NCBI GenBank assembly: GCA_022800315.1
Contig: JAAWQC010000003.1
Span: 41,837 to 105,836, forward strand
Origin: Clostridiales bacterium
GTDB taxonomy: Bacteria > Bacillota > Clostridia > Oscillospirales > Acutalibacteraceae
Reading direction: 5' to 3'
Length of the DNA stretch: 64,000 nt
Position 1 is the stretch's first letter, and the number at the start of each line of letters is the position of its first letter. Shown here in pieces: positions 34,286 to 41,810 of the stretch. Both the position numbers and the translations under genes were made by a program. The notes under the pieces were generated by a model. That model was not told where the DNA came from. It did not search any database and saw nothing but the letters and a program-made list of their open reading frames with translations.

Positions 34286-35848
34286 ATGAGTTTACTGGAA
34301 TTAACCGGACTGTCCCATTCTTTTGGGGATAAGGTCTTATATAAAAACGCAGAACTGCACCTGTACGCGGGAGAGAGGATGGGCATCACGGGCCAGAACG
34401 GCTCGGGGAAAAGCACCCTGCTGCGCATCCTGCAGGGAAACCTCCTGCCCGATGAAGGACGGGTTGTCCTCCAGCCGCGGATCACACTGGGAGCGCTGGA
34501 TCAGCAAGCGACGGTGGATCGCGGTTGCACCCTCTATGACCATCTGCGGTTTGCCTTCCGTCCGCTGGACCAGGCGGACGCCCGCCTGCAGGACCTCTAC
34601 CGGCGGATGGCGGACCCTTCCGCCGCCGCGAACGACTCCCTGCTGGAAGAGGCTTCCGCCCTCCAGCAGCAGCTGGAACAACAGGGCTATTACGAGATCG
34701 ACAGCCGCATCTGCCGGGCGGCGGCGGGGCTGGGACTGGACGCGCTGGGACTTGATCGGCCGCTGGGGGAGCTGAGCGGCGGCCAGCGGGCCAAGGTCAT
34801 CCTGGCCCGCCTGCTGCTGGAGGCCCCCGACCTTCTCATCCTCGACGAACCCACCAACTTTCTGGATACGAATCATGTAGACTGGCTGGCCCGCACCCTG
34901 TCGGCTTATCCGGGCGCTCTGATCCTGGTCTCCCATCAGAGCGATTTTCTCGATCGAGTGGCCACCTGTATCTGCGATATCGAATTCGGTATCATCACCC
35001 GGTACCACGGCAATTACAGCGCCTTTCTCCAACAAAAGAGCGAAAAGCGGGAGGCGGTGCGCCGTCAATACGAAAACCAACAGCGGAAAATCCACCGTTT
35101 GGAGGATTACATCGCTAAAAACCGGGTGCGCACTGCTACCGCGTCCATGGCCAAAAGCCGCCAGAAAACACTGGACAAAATGGTGCGGGTGGCCCCGCCT
35201 CCCCCTGCCGCCAAACCGGTTTTCCGCTTCCCTTACCAGTCCCAGAGCCAGCTGCGGGTGCTCGAGGTGGACTATCTCTCCATCGGGTACGGGCTCCCTC
35301 TGCTGCCGCCGGTCAGCTTTCGGTTGAACCGGGGTCAGAAGCTGGTTATCACCGGCTTCAACGGGGTGGGGAAAACCACCCTGCTGCAAACCCTCACCGG
35401 GCGTCTGAAGTCCCTGGGGGGCTGCTTCCACTTCAGCGACGACGCGGTGGTGGGATATTGCGAACAGGATGCCGTATTTGCGGACGACTCCCTCACCCCT
35501 CTCGCTTATCTGACCGCCCGCTTTCCCCGGATGGAGGAGCGGGCGCTGCGCCGGGCGCTGGCCGCCTGCGGCCTGCGGGCGGAGCATGTGCGCCGCTCCC
35601 TCTCCTCCCTCAGCGGCGGGGAGCAGGCCAAGGCCCGGCTGTGCAGCCTCACCCTTATCCCCGCCAATGTGCTGATTTTGGACGAACCGACCAACCATCT
35701 GGACCGGGAGGCAAAGGAGGCCCTGCTGGAAAGTCTGAAAACCTATCCCGGCAGCCTGATTCTCGTCTCCCACGAGCGGGCGTTTTACCGGGAAATCGGC
35801 GACCGGATACTGGACGTGAGCGGCAGTGGGCTGCGTGTATCTGAATAA
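34286..35848 (+). CDS. ABC-F family ATPase, probable ribosome-protection or translation factor
   Basis: The 520-residue soluble protein has two ABC domains and no membrane part. Site 1 has GQNGSGKS at 36-43, LSGGQ at 163-167 and Glu188. Site 2 has GFNGVGKT at 357-364, LSGGE at 442-446 and Glu467. The linker of about 65 residues between them (about 245-310) is highly charged, as in ABC-F proteins that enter the ribosomal E site. The long regulated-looking leader is typical of antibiotic-resistance ABC-F genes (VmlR, Lsa, MsrD types) rather than housekeeping ones. The drug class cannot be told. GAAAGGAATC precedes the ATG. Confidence 0.88.
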   Translation: MSLLELTGLSHSFGDKVLYKNAELHLYAGERMGITGQNGSGKSTLLRILQGNLLPDEGRVVLQPRITLGALDQQATVDRGCTLYDHLRFAFRPLDQADARLQDLYRRMADPSAAANDSLLEEASALQQQLEQQGYYEIDSRICRAAAGLGLDALGLDRPLGELSGGQRAKVILARLLLEAPDLLILDEPTNFLDTNHVDWLARTLSAYPGALILVSHQSDFLDRVATCICDIEFGIITRYHGNYSAFLQQKSEKREAVRRQYENQQRKIHRLEDYIAKNRVRTATASMAKSRQKTLDKMVRVAPPPPAAKPVFRFPYQSQSQLRVLEVDYLSIGYGLPLLPPVSFRLNRGQKLVITGFNGVGKTTLLQTLTGRLKSLGGCFHFSDDAVVGYCEQDAVFADDSLTPLAYLTARFPRMEERALRRALAACGLRAEHVRRSLSSLSGGEQAKARLCSLTLIPANVLILDEPTNHLDREAKEALLESLKTYPGSLILVSHERAFYREIGDRILDVSGSGLRVSE

Positions 35849-35930
35849 CCAACCGACCCCGCCTGTTTTTTTGTAGGATATGACGTTCCTCTTTTTGACG
35901 GGCTGGGCTGTCAGTCCTCCTCCCTGTCGG

Positions 35931-35951
35931 GAAAAAGCCGCGGGCTTTTTC
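35931..35951 (+). terminator. Terminator after the ABC-F gene
   Basis: A 9-bp stem GAAAAAGCC/GGCTTTTTC with a 3-nt loop, ending in T residues, 83 nt after the stop. It lies in a 323-nt gap that also contains the palindrome at 36015 and a weak promoter. Confidence 0.5.
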
Positions 35952-36014
35952 AGGGGGAGTGCCCGTAAACGTCTTGTGTCCGGCCAGAGTAAGCCCCCCC
36001 ACAGTCCACGCAGC

Positions 36015-36029
36015 GTAGAACCGTTCTAC
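36015..36029. promoter_or_regulatory. 15-bp palindrome, candidate operator of the XRE-peptidase fusion gene
   Basis: GTAGAACCGTTCTAC is a perfect 7-1-7 inverted repeat. It lies 10 nt upstream of a possible -35 (TTGCAC, 36040-36045) that is 17 nt from TATCAT (36063-36068), and 143 nt before the gene whose product has an XRE DNA-binding domain. The palindrome is seen directly; its use as an operator is inferred. Confidence 0.45.
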
Positions 36030-36039
36030 AACGGCGAGG

Positions 36040-36068
36040 TTGCACTTTTTCGCCGTCCCATGTATCAT
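36040..36068 (+). promoter_or_regulatory. Weak promoter candidate for the XRE-peptidase fusion gene
   Basis: TTGCAC (3/6) and TATCAT (5/6) are separated by 17 nt, about 100 nt before the start codon. Confidence 0.35.
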
Positions 36069-36171
36069 AAAGAGGCGCCGGTCCCCTTTCCCTAAATCAA
36101 CCAGCAGCGCAGGGGGAATCGACCCTTCTTTGCATTAATTATTGGATTACCCTGTCAGAAGGAGCGATAGG

Positions 36172-37668
36172 ATGGATAACCAGAAAACAGGCGACCTGAT
36201 CGCACAGCGGCGCCGGGAACTGGGTCTGACCCAGCAGCAGCTGGCCGAACGCCTCGGTGTTACCAATAAAGCCGTGTCCAAATGGGAGCGGGGCGACGGC
36301 TACCCCGATATCGCCCTCATCGCCCCCCTGTCGGAGGCTCTGGGTCTGTCGGCCGACGAGCTGCTCCGCGGGGAACGGGTCCCGGCAGCGGAAACCCCGC
36401 CGATGGGGGAGCTTTGCGAAGGCTCCGGGGATGTTCCTCCTCTCTCCGCCGACACAGAGGTTTTCACGCGGGAATTTCTCCCTGTGGAAAAGACAGCTGC
36501 GGATGATTCCCTGGAGAGAAAACGGGTCTTTGCCGGCTTCTTTATCCGGGAGGACGGTCGGCTGCGCCCCACCAAATGGGTGGGGATTGCAGCGGGCGCC
36601 CTCCTGGCGCTGATTGCCGCGGTCATTCTGTGCCTGCTGCTGCCCGTTCCCCCGGGACGAGAGCCTGCCCCCTCCCACGACGCCGGTCTCGGGACAGTTC
36701 CCTCCACCTCCGCATCGGATACCACAACCGCCGAAACGCCGACCACTACAACGACCACAACGGCCACGACGACCGCGAGGCCGACCACGTCCACCACCAC
36801 GACGGCCGCCACCACCGGTACCACCCTTCCTCCCCGTCCCGTGCTGCCGAACGGCGCGCCGGGGGAATCCCTCACCGCGCCGGAGGTGCTGCTGTTCGAT
36901 CTGTCCGCGGGTCGTTCCCTGTACAGTTATCACAGCGGCGAACGCCGAGATCCCGCCAGCCTGACCAAGCTGATGACCGCTATCGTGGCCCTGGAGCAGG
37001 TGGACGCCGACGCCGCCCACTATGTGGTCGGCAGTGAGCAGGATATGGTAAGAAAGCCCGAATCCAGCCTTGCCTATCTCCAGCAGGGCTGGGACATGCC
37101 GGTCTCCGCCCTGATCCACGCCATGCTGCTTCCTTCGGGCTGTGACGCAGCGTACACCCTGGCCGCCGGTGTGGGGCGGGATATCGGCGGACACAATCTC
37201 AGCGACAGAGAGGCGGTGGACGTCTTCATCCGCCGCATGAATGAAACCGCCGCCCGTATCGGGGCGTCCAGCACCTTTTTCGCCGATCCGGACGGGTTCA
37301 GCGGCGAAAACCTGTCCACAGCGGACGACCTGCTCCTCATCGCCCGGTACGCCATGCAGAAACCCCTGATCCGCGAAACGGCGTCGAAGGTCACCCTGAG
37401 GGATACCTTCTATCTGGCCGACGGCGTGACCAAGAAGGACATCACCTGGGACCGGAACACCAACCTCATGATCGACAGCGGCAGCGAGGTCTATTATCCC
37501 GGTGCAAACGGCCTGAAGACCGGCTCCTCCGATTCCGCCGGTTTCTGCCTGATCGTCACCGCCAAGCGGGACGGACGGGAGCTGATGGCCATCGTCCTGG
37601 GCGCGCCGCGCAATCAGGACCGTTGGGCGGATGCCGCCGCCCTGTTGGACGCCGGCTTTGCCAGCTGA
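36172..37668 (+). CDS. XRE DNA-binding domain fused through a membrane helix to an S11 (penicillin-binding-type) serine peptidase
   Basis: The 498-residue protein has four parts. Residues 8-66 are a clear XRE helix-turn-helix (LTQQQLAERLGVTNKAVSKWE). About 136-158 is one membrane helix. About 175-225 is a Thr/Pro stalk with runs of Thr. From about 230 there is a D-Ala-D-Ala carboxypeptidase/transpeptidase domain of the PBP5 type. Its catalytic motifs are Ser263-x-x-Lys266, Ser322-Gly-Cys324 and Lys449-Thr-Gly451. Cys replaces the usual Asn of SxN, as in the Streptomyces K15 transpeptidase. So the DNA-binding part would be cytoplasmic and the penicillin-binding part outside. GAAGGAGCGATAGG precedes ATG 36172. 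It could be a one-piece cell-wall or beta-lactam sensor; this is inference. Confidence 0.85.
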   Translation: MDNQKTGDLIAQRRRELGLTQQQLAERLGVTNKAVSKWERGDGYPDIALIAPLSEALGLSADELLRGERVPAAETPPMGELCEGSGDVPPLSADTEVFTREFLPVEKTAADDSLERKRVFAGFFIREDGRLRPTKWVGIAAGALLALIAAVILCLLLPVPPGREPAPSHDAGLGTVPSTSASDTTTAETPTTTTTTTATTTARPTTSTTTTAATTGTTLPPRPVLPNGAPGESLTAPEVLLFDLSAGRSLYSYHSGERRDPASLTKLMTAIVALEQVDADAAHYVVGSEQDMVRKPESSLAYLQQGWDMPVSALIHAMLLPSGCDAAYTLAAGVGRDIGGHNLSDREAVDVFIRRMNETAARIGASSTFFADPDGFSGENLSTADDLLLIARYAMQKPLIRETASKVTLRDTFYLADGVTKKDITWDRNTNLMIDSGSEVYYPGANGLKTGSSDSAGFCLIVTAKRDGRELMAIVLGAPRNQDRWADAAALLDAGFAS

Positions 37669-37703
37669 GCCGGCTTTGCTGCCCACCCCTATATAAAACG
37701 ATG

Positions 37704-37732
37704 CCCCCGCCGGATGACCGGCGGGGGTTTTT
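37704..37732 (+). terminator. Terminator after the XRE-peptidase fusion gene
   Basis: A perfect 10-bp stem (37704-37713 with 37718-37727) with ATGA loop and TTTTT. The convergent apbE gene ends at 37731. Confidence 0.85.
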
Positions 37733-38789
37733 ACCCGGCTTTTTCAAAGACGAGTCCTCGGGTGGCGGTCATGCCGCCGTCCGCGCGGATAAACAGGGCC
37801 TCCACCCCTTCCAGGGTTTCGGCCAGCGCCAGTCCGCGCTCTTCCCCCAGCACGAAGCAGGCGGTGGACAGCGCGTCGGACAGGGCTGAGTCAGCGGATA
37901 CGATAGTAACCGAACTCAGTCCGTTGTTCACCGGCCTGCCGGTGTGCGGGTCGAGAATATGATGATACAGCACCCCTTCTATTTCGAAGCCCCGCTCGTA
38001 CACGCCGGAGGTGACCACCGACCGGTCTTTCACCTTCACGGCAGCGACAAGGGCTTCCTCCCCCGCCAGGGCGGCGGCTGGATCCCGGATACCGATGGTC
38101 CAGTCTCCGCCGTACTTGTCCCCCATGGCATAGACGTTACCGCCCAGGTTGATCAGGGCGCGGCTCACGCCCTCCCCCGCCAGATATTCCCGCACCCGGT
38201 CGGCGATGTATCCCTTGGCCACCCCGCCCAGGTCGATGGCGCGGCCTTCCCCCCTGAGGGTAACCGTTTGGCCGTCCACCTGGACGGCGCGCCAGTCCAC
38301 CAGCGCTGCAGCCCGGCTGAGGACCTCGGCATCCGGTACGGCGTGGGACTCCCCGCGGAAATCCCACAGGGAGGTTTCCGGCGCTACGGTCAGGTCGAAA
38401 GCCCCCTCGGTCAGCTCTGAGTACCGGCAGGCCCGCCGGATCAGATCGGCGGTCTCCGCCTCCACCGCCACCGGCTTCCCGCCGGCGCTGTTGATTTTCG
38501 CTACGTCGCTGCCCTCCCCTTCGGGGCTGAACAGGCGGTCGTAACGGCCGACCAGCTCCATCGCCCCGTCGGCCGCATCCTGGGCCGAAGACACGCCGTT
38601 TCCTTCGCCGTACACGGTGATTTCCACCACCGTGTCCAGATAAAATCCAGTGCGCGTCACCGGCATCTGTCCCGAACAGCCGACCAGCATCAGGCACAGA
38701 CACAGGGTGGCTCCCAGCGCCTGACCGCGAGGCCGGCGCCTGTTTTTTGTGGATGACTGACCTTGTGTCAGGGGGTGTGCGCCCCTCAT
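37731..38789 (-). CDS. apbE: FAD:protein FMN transferase, lipoprotein form
   Basis: ApbE attaches FMN covalently to Thr/Ser of extracytoplasmic flavoproteins such as RnfG/RnfD or NqrC. The 352-residue protein has a lipoprotein signal with lipobox LVGC (Cys38) and the family motifs TGFYLDTVVEI, DLGGVAKGYIADRV, ALINLGGNVYAMG and the C-terminal SDALSTACFVLG. GGAGGGAAGG lies before the ATG. No Rnf gene is in the window, so its target lies elsewhere. Confidence 0.95.
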   Translation of the reverse strand: MRGAHPLTQGQSSTKNRRRPRGQALGATLCLCLMLVGCSGQMPVTRTGFYLDTVVEITVYGEGNGVSSAQDAADGAMELVGRYDRLFSPEGEGSDVAKINSAGGKPVAVEAETADLIRRACRYSELTEGAFDLTVAPETSLWDFRGESHAVPDAEVLSRAAALVDWRAVQVDGQTVTLRGEGRAIDLGGVAKGYIADRVREYLAGEGVSRALINLGGNVYAMGDKYGGDWTIGIRDPAAALAGEEALVAAVKVKDRSVVTSGVYERGFEIEGVLYHHILDPHTGRPVNNGLSSVTIVSADSALSDALSTACFVLGEERGLALAETLEGVEALFIRADGGMTATRGLVFEKAG

Positions 38790-38936
38790 GTACCTTCCCT
38801 CCTAAATCGCTCACCATGGTAATGCCGCCGATGTTTTTCTTACCAGTATACTCGATTTCGCCGTGAAAAACGAGGGTTTTTGGACAGGCTCCCGACCGCG
38901 CCTGCGGAGACTCAGGCAAAACTCCCCCTGTCCGAA

Positions 38937-38965
38937 TTGAAAACCGGCGCCGGTTGTGCTATAGT
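38937..38965 (+). promoter_or_regulatory. Promoter of the O-antigen-ligase-like gene
   Basis: TTGAAA (38937-38942) and TATAGT (38960-38965) are 17 nt apart, with TGC before the -10. Confidence 0.75.
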
Positions 38966-39017
38966 TTGGGGGTGGCCGCGGTCAATCCGCGGCAAAATCG
39001 CTTTCAGGAGGGATTCG

Positions 39018-40322
39018 GTGACTCGTCTCAAGGAATGGGCCCACAGCGCCACCCGTCCGTGGGCGCTGGCGATTTTTTTCGCCTTAGCGGTCCCGCTCTT
39101 CCCCGACTATCTGACCCCGTTCGCGGCGGCCGCCTCCCTCATCGCCTCGTGGCGCGACGTCCGCCGTCGTGGAGCCTCTTTCCGTGTAGGACCGGTGGGA
39201 AAAGCCCTTCTCGCCTATCTGGCCTTCATCCTCATCGGCGTGCTGTATTCCCCGCAGAAGGTGACCAGCCTGGGCACGGTGATCATGTGGGGGGCGGGGT
39301 TTGCCGTCTATCTGTCAGTCAGCAATGTGCTGACCACCAGCCGCCGCCTTTCCGCGGCCCTCGTCAGCCTTGCCGTCATCGGGGGCCTGATCGGTGTGAT
39401 CGCCTGCGCCCAGTACGTGCTGGCCTCCTTCTTTCACCTTCCTGTCTCCATGCAGGTGTGGGAACCGGTGGACAAGGCGGTGCTGTCCATCTTCCCCTTC
39501 GACTTTATTTTGGATATCAACGGCATCCGCGCCGCAGCTACCTTCAACAACCCCAACGTGTGCGCGGAATACCTGTTTATGGCCGCCCCTTTCCTCATGG
39601 CGCGCGCCTTCGGTGAAAAACGTTCCCGCTCCGGCGTGATTACCGGACTGATGCTGCTGCCGCTGGCGGCGGGTCTTGCCCTGACCTTCTCCCGCGGCTC
39701 TTATTTGGCACTGATCGCGGTGGTGGGCGTTTTCTGCCTGTTCAATCTGAAAAAAATTTGGATTTTCCTATTGGGCGGCGCGGCGGTCCTGTTTGTACTG
39801 CCTGAAGCGGTCATCAACCGCTTCCTGTCCATCAAATCCATCGACGGCGCCATCACGGAACGCCTCAACGTCTGGAAGGTCATCGCGGACAACATTGCCG
39901 AGCGGCCCCTGTTCGGGGTGGGGCCGGGCACCTACAACACCTGGGCGCTGCTACGGGACGCGGGCATCGATGCCCCCCATGCACATAATATCGCCCTGCA
40001 GCTGTTGGCGGAGGGCGGCATCGTCGGCCTTGTCCTGATGGGGACTGTCTTCGCCCTGCTGATCCGCGCCGGTATCCGGCTGTATAAAGGGGCGGGGAAA
40101 ACCGCCCCCCGCAGCGCCCGCCTGCTGGGCGTCGCTTTCCTGGCCTTTACCGCCGCCCTGCTGGTGGACGGCATCGTGGATTTCCCCCTTCTCACCCCCC
40201 GGCTGGTGGGCACCTTCTCGCTGGCAGCCGCGTTCGCGGACGGCGGGTGCCGTCTCCACCTGGGCGACGAGGCGAAGCCGTTGTTTTTCCGCTGGCGAAA
40301 GCGGCTGTCCCCCGCGAGGTAA
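39018..40322 (+). CDS. O-antigen ligase (Wzy_C/WaaL)-family membrane protein
   Basis: The 434-residue protein is polytopic, with about ten to twelve helices. The long outer loop before the last helices carries the family pattern: an Arg in ERLNVWKV, RPLFGVGPGTYNTW, and the conserved His in DAPHAHNIALQLLAEGG. Members join or polymerise glycans on lipid carriers, or glycosylate surface proteins, outside the membrane. In a Gram-positive host it likely acts in surface polysaccharide or protein glycosylation. It starts with GTG 39018 after CAGGAGGG; the upstream frame covers the promoter. It is a single gene without neighbouring glycosyltransferases. Confidence 0.87.
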   Translation: MTRLKEWAHSATRPWALAIFFALAVPLFPDYLTPFAAAASLIASWRDVRRRGASFRVGPVGKALLAYLAFILIGVLYSPQKVTSLGTVIMWGAGFAVYLSVSNVLTTSRRLSAALVSLAVIGGLIGVIACAQYVLASFFHLPVSMQVWEPVDKAVLSIFPFDFILDINGIRAAATFNNPNVCAEYLFMAAPFLMARAFGEKRSRSGVITGLMLLPLAAGLALTFSRGSYLALIAVVGVFCLFNLKKIWIFLLGGAAVLFVLPEAVINRFLSIKSIDGAITERLNVWKVIADNIAERPLFGVGPGTYNTWALLRDAGIDAPHAHNIALQLLAEGGIVGLVLMGTVFALLIRAGIRLYKGAGKTAPRSARLLGVAFLAFTAALLVDGIVDFPLLTPRLVGTFSLAAAFADGGCRLHLGDEAKPLFFRWRKRLSPAR

Positions 40323-40360
40323 GAAAGCCCTCTTCCCAAACGGGAAGAGGGCTTTCTTAT
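40321..40360. terminator. Bidirectional terminator between O-antigen-ligase-like gene and metK
   Basis: A perfect 18-bp stem (40321-40338 with 40343-40360) with an AAAC loop lies between two convergent genes and has A- and T-rich flanks on both sides. Confidence 0.85.
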
Positions 40361-40367
40361 CGCTATC

Positions 40368-41552
40368 CTACAGTTCGAGCGCTCCCAGCAGCGCCTCGGT
40401 TTTATCGGTCTTTTCCCACGGCACATCCAGATCCTCCCGGCCGATATGACCATAGGCCGCCAGCTGCCGATAGATGGGCCGCCGAAGGTCCAGCTGGTCG
40501 ATGATGGCCGCCGGACGAAAATCGAACACCTTTTTCACCGCCTCAGCCAGTTTATCATCGGAATACCTGCCGGTACCCTTCGTGTCGATCATGATCGAGA
40601 CCGGGCTTGCCACCCCGATGGCATAGGCCACCTGCAGCTCGCACCGGCTGGCAAGGCCCGCGGCCACCACATTTTTCGCGGCGTACCGTGCCATATAGGA
40701 GGCGGAGCGGTCCACCTTGGTGGGGTCTTTGCCCGAAAAGGCGCCGCCGCCGTGGGGGGCGTAGCCGCCGTAGGTATCCACGATGATCTTGCGGCCGGTC
40801 AGACCGCTGTCCCCCTGAGGGCCTCCCACCACGAACCGTCCGGTGGGATTGACATAGATTTTGGTGTCCTCGTCCATCAGATCGGCGGGGATCACCCGCC
40901 GGACCACCTGCTGGATCACATCGTCCCGAATGGTGTCCAGCGAAGTCTCCGCACTGTGCTGTGTGGAAATGACCACCGTCTCCACCCGCACTGGGTGGTT
41001 GCCATCGTACTCCACCGTCACCTGCGATTTGCCGTCAGGACGCAGATAGGGCAGCGTGCCGTCCCGGCGCACCGTCGTCAGCCGCATGGACAATTTATGG
41101 GCCAGCGAGATGGGCAGCGGCATCCGCTCCGGCGTTTCGTCACAGGCGAACCCGAACATCAGCCCCTGATCCCCCGCGCCAATCCGGTCGTAGGCGTCGC
41201 CGGAAGCCTTCCGGCTCTCCAGCGCCTCATTGACCCCCATGGCGATATCGGGGGACTGCTCATCGATGGCGGTGAGCACCGCGCAGGTATCGCCGTCAAA
41301 GCCCGTCTGCGCATCGCAGTAGCCAATGTCGCGGATCACTTCGCGGGCGATCTTCGGGATGTCCACATAGCAGCGGGTAGAAATCTCACCCATCACCATC
41401 GCAAGACCGGTAGTCACTACCGTTTCGCAGGCTACGTGGGCCTCCGGGTCGTTTTCCAATATGGCATCGAGGACTGCGTCGGATATTTGGTCGCAGACCT
41501 TGTCCGGATGCCCTTCGGTTACTGATTCAGACGTAAAAAAGTGCTTTGCCAT
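40368..41552 (-). CDS. metK: S-adenosylmethionine synthase
   Basis: MetK makes SAM from methionine and ATP. The 394-residue length is standard, with [23 protein letters not shown] at the N-terminus, the GAGDQG motif and the phosphate loop [12 protein letters not shown] 41552 follows AAAGGAG by 12 nt; an upstream frame from 41648 lies in the riboswitch terminator. The gene is preceded by an S-box riboswitch and terminator, so SAM represses its own synthesis by transcription attenuation. Confidence 0.98.
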   Translation of the reverse strand: MAKHFFTSESVTEGHPDKVCDQISDAVLDAILENDPEAHVACETVVTTGLAMVMGEISTRCYVDIPKIAREVIRDIGYCDAQTGFDGDTCAVLTAIDEQSPDIAMGVNEALESRKASGDAYDRIGAGDQGLMFGFACDETPERMPLPISLAHKLSMRLTTVRRDGTLPYLRPDGKSQVTVEYDGNHPVRVETVVISTQHSAETSLDTIRDDVIQQVVRRVIPADLMDEDTKIYVNPTGRFVVGGPQGDSGLTGRKIIVDTYGGYAPHGGGAFSGKDPTKVDRSASYMARYAAKNVVAAGLASRCELQVAYAIGVASPVSIMIDTKGTGRYSDDKLAEAVKKVFDFRPAAIIDQLDLRRPIYRQLAAYGHIGREDLDVPWEKTDKTEALLGALEL

Positions 41553-41612
41553 GGATTGTTCATACTCCTTTCCCGTAGTCGCGGAAGCGCTGTCCGCCGG
41601 CGGCCTCATATA

Positions 41613-41641
41613 AGAAGCGCCCGGCGGCAGCCGGGCGCTTC
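41613..41641 (-). terminator. Terminator of the metK SAM riboswitch
   Basis: A perfect 10-bp GC-rich stem (41615-41624 with 41631-41640) is followed on the minus strand by TTCTTATAT. It lies right after the aptamer, as the expression platform. Confidence 0.75.
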
Positions 41642-41647
41642 CTGTCA

Positions 41648-41745
41648 CCTCATCTGCCGGCCGAAACCGCAGGAATTAGCACCTTGCCCTCACAGCAGGT
41701 TGCCGGGCTTCGTCGGGCCTGTACCCTCCGCCACTCTTGATAAGG
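41648..41745 (-). promoter_or_regulatory. SAM-I (S-box) riboswitch upstream of metK
   Basis: On the minus strand the leader shows the S-box landmarks in order: CTTATCAAGAG of P1 and the kink-turn, GGCGGAGGGTACAGGCCC, GACGAAGCCCGGCAACC for the P2/P3 junction and pseudoknot, AAGGTGCTAATTCCTGC for P4, and a closing GATGAGG that pairs with CCTTATC. The aptamer, terminator and metK are in the expected order. SAM binding should promote termination. Confidence 0.93.
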
Positions 41746-41810
41746 AAAAATTCAATTGTCTGTCAGAATCATACCGTTATTGCCGGCATTTGTCAAGACC
41801 CGCCGGCGGT

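Noticed and set aside
36015..36029. LexA (SOS) box reading of GTAGAACCGTTCTAC
   Set aside because: Firmicute LexA boxes need GAAC-N4-GTTC; here the half-sites are separated by one base only.
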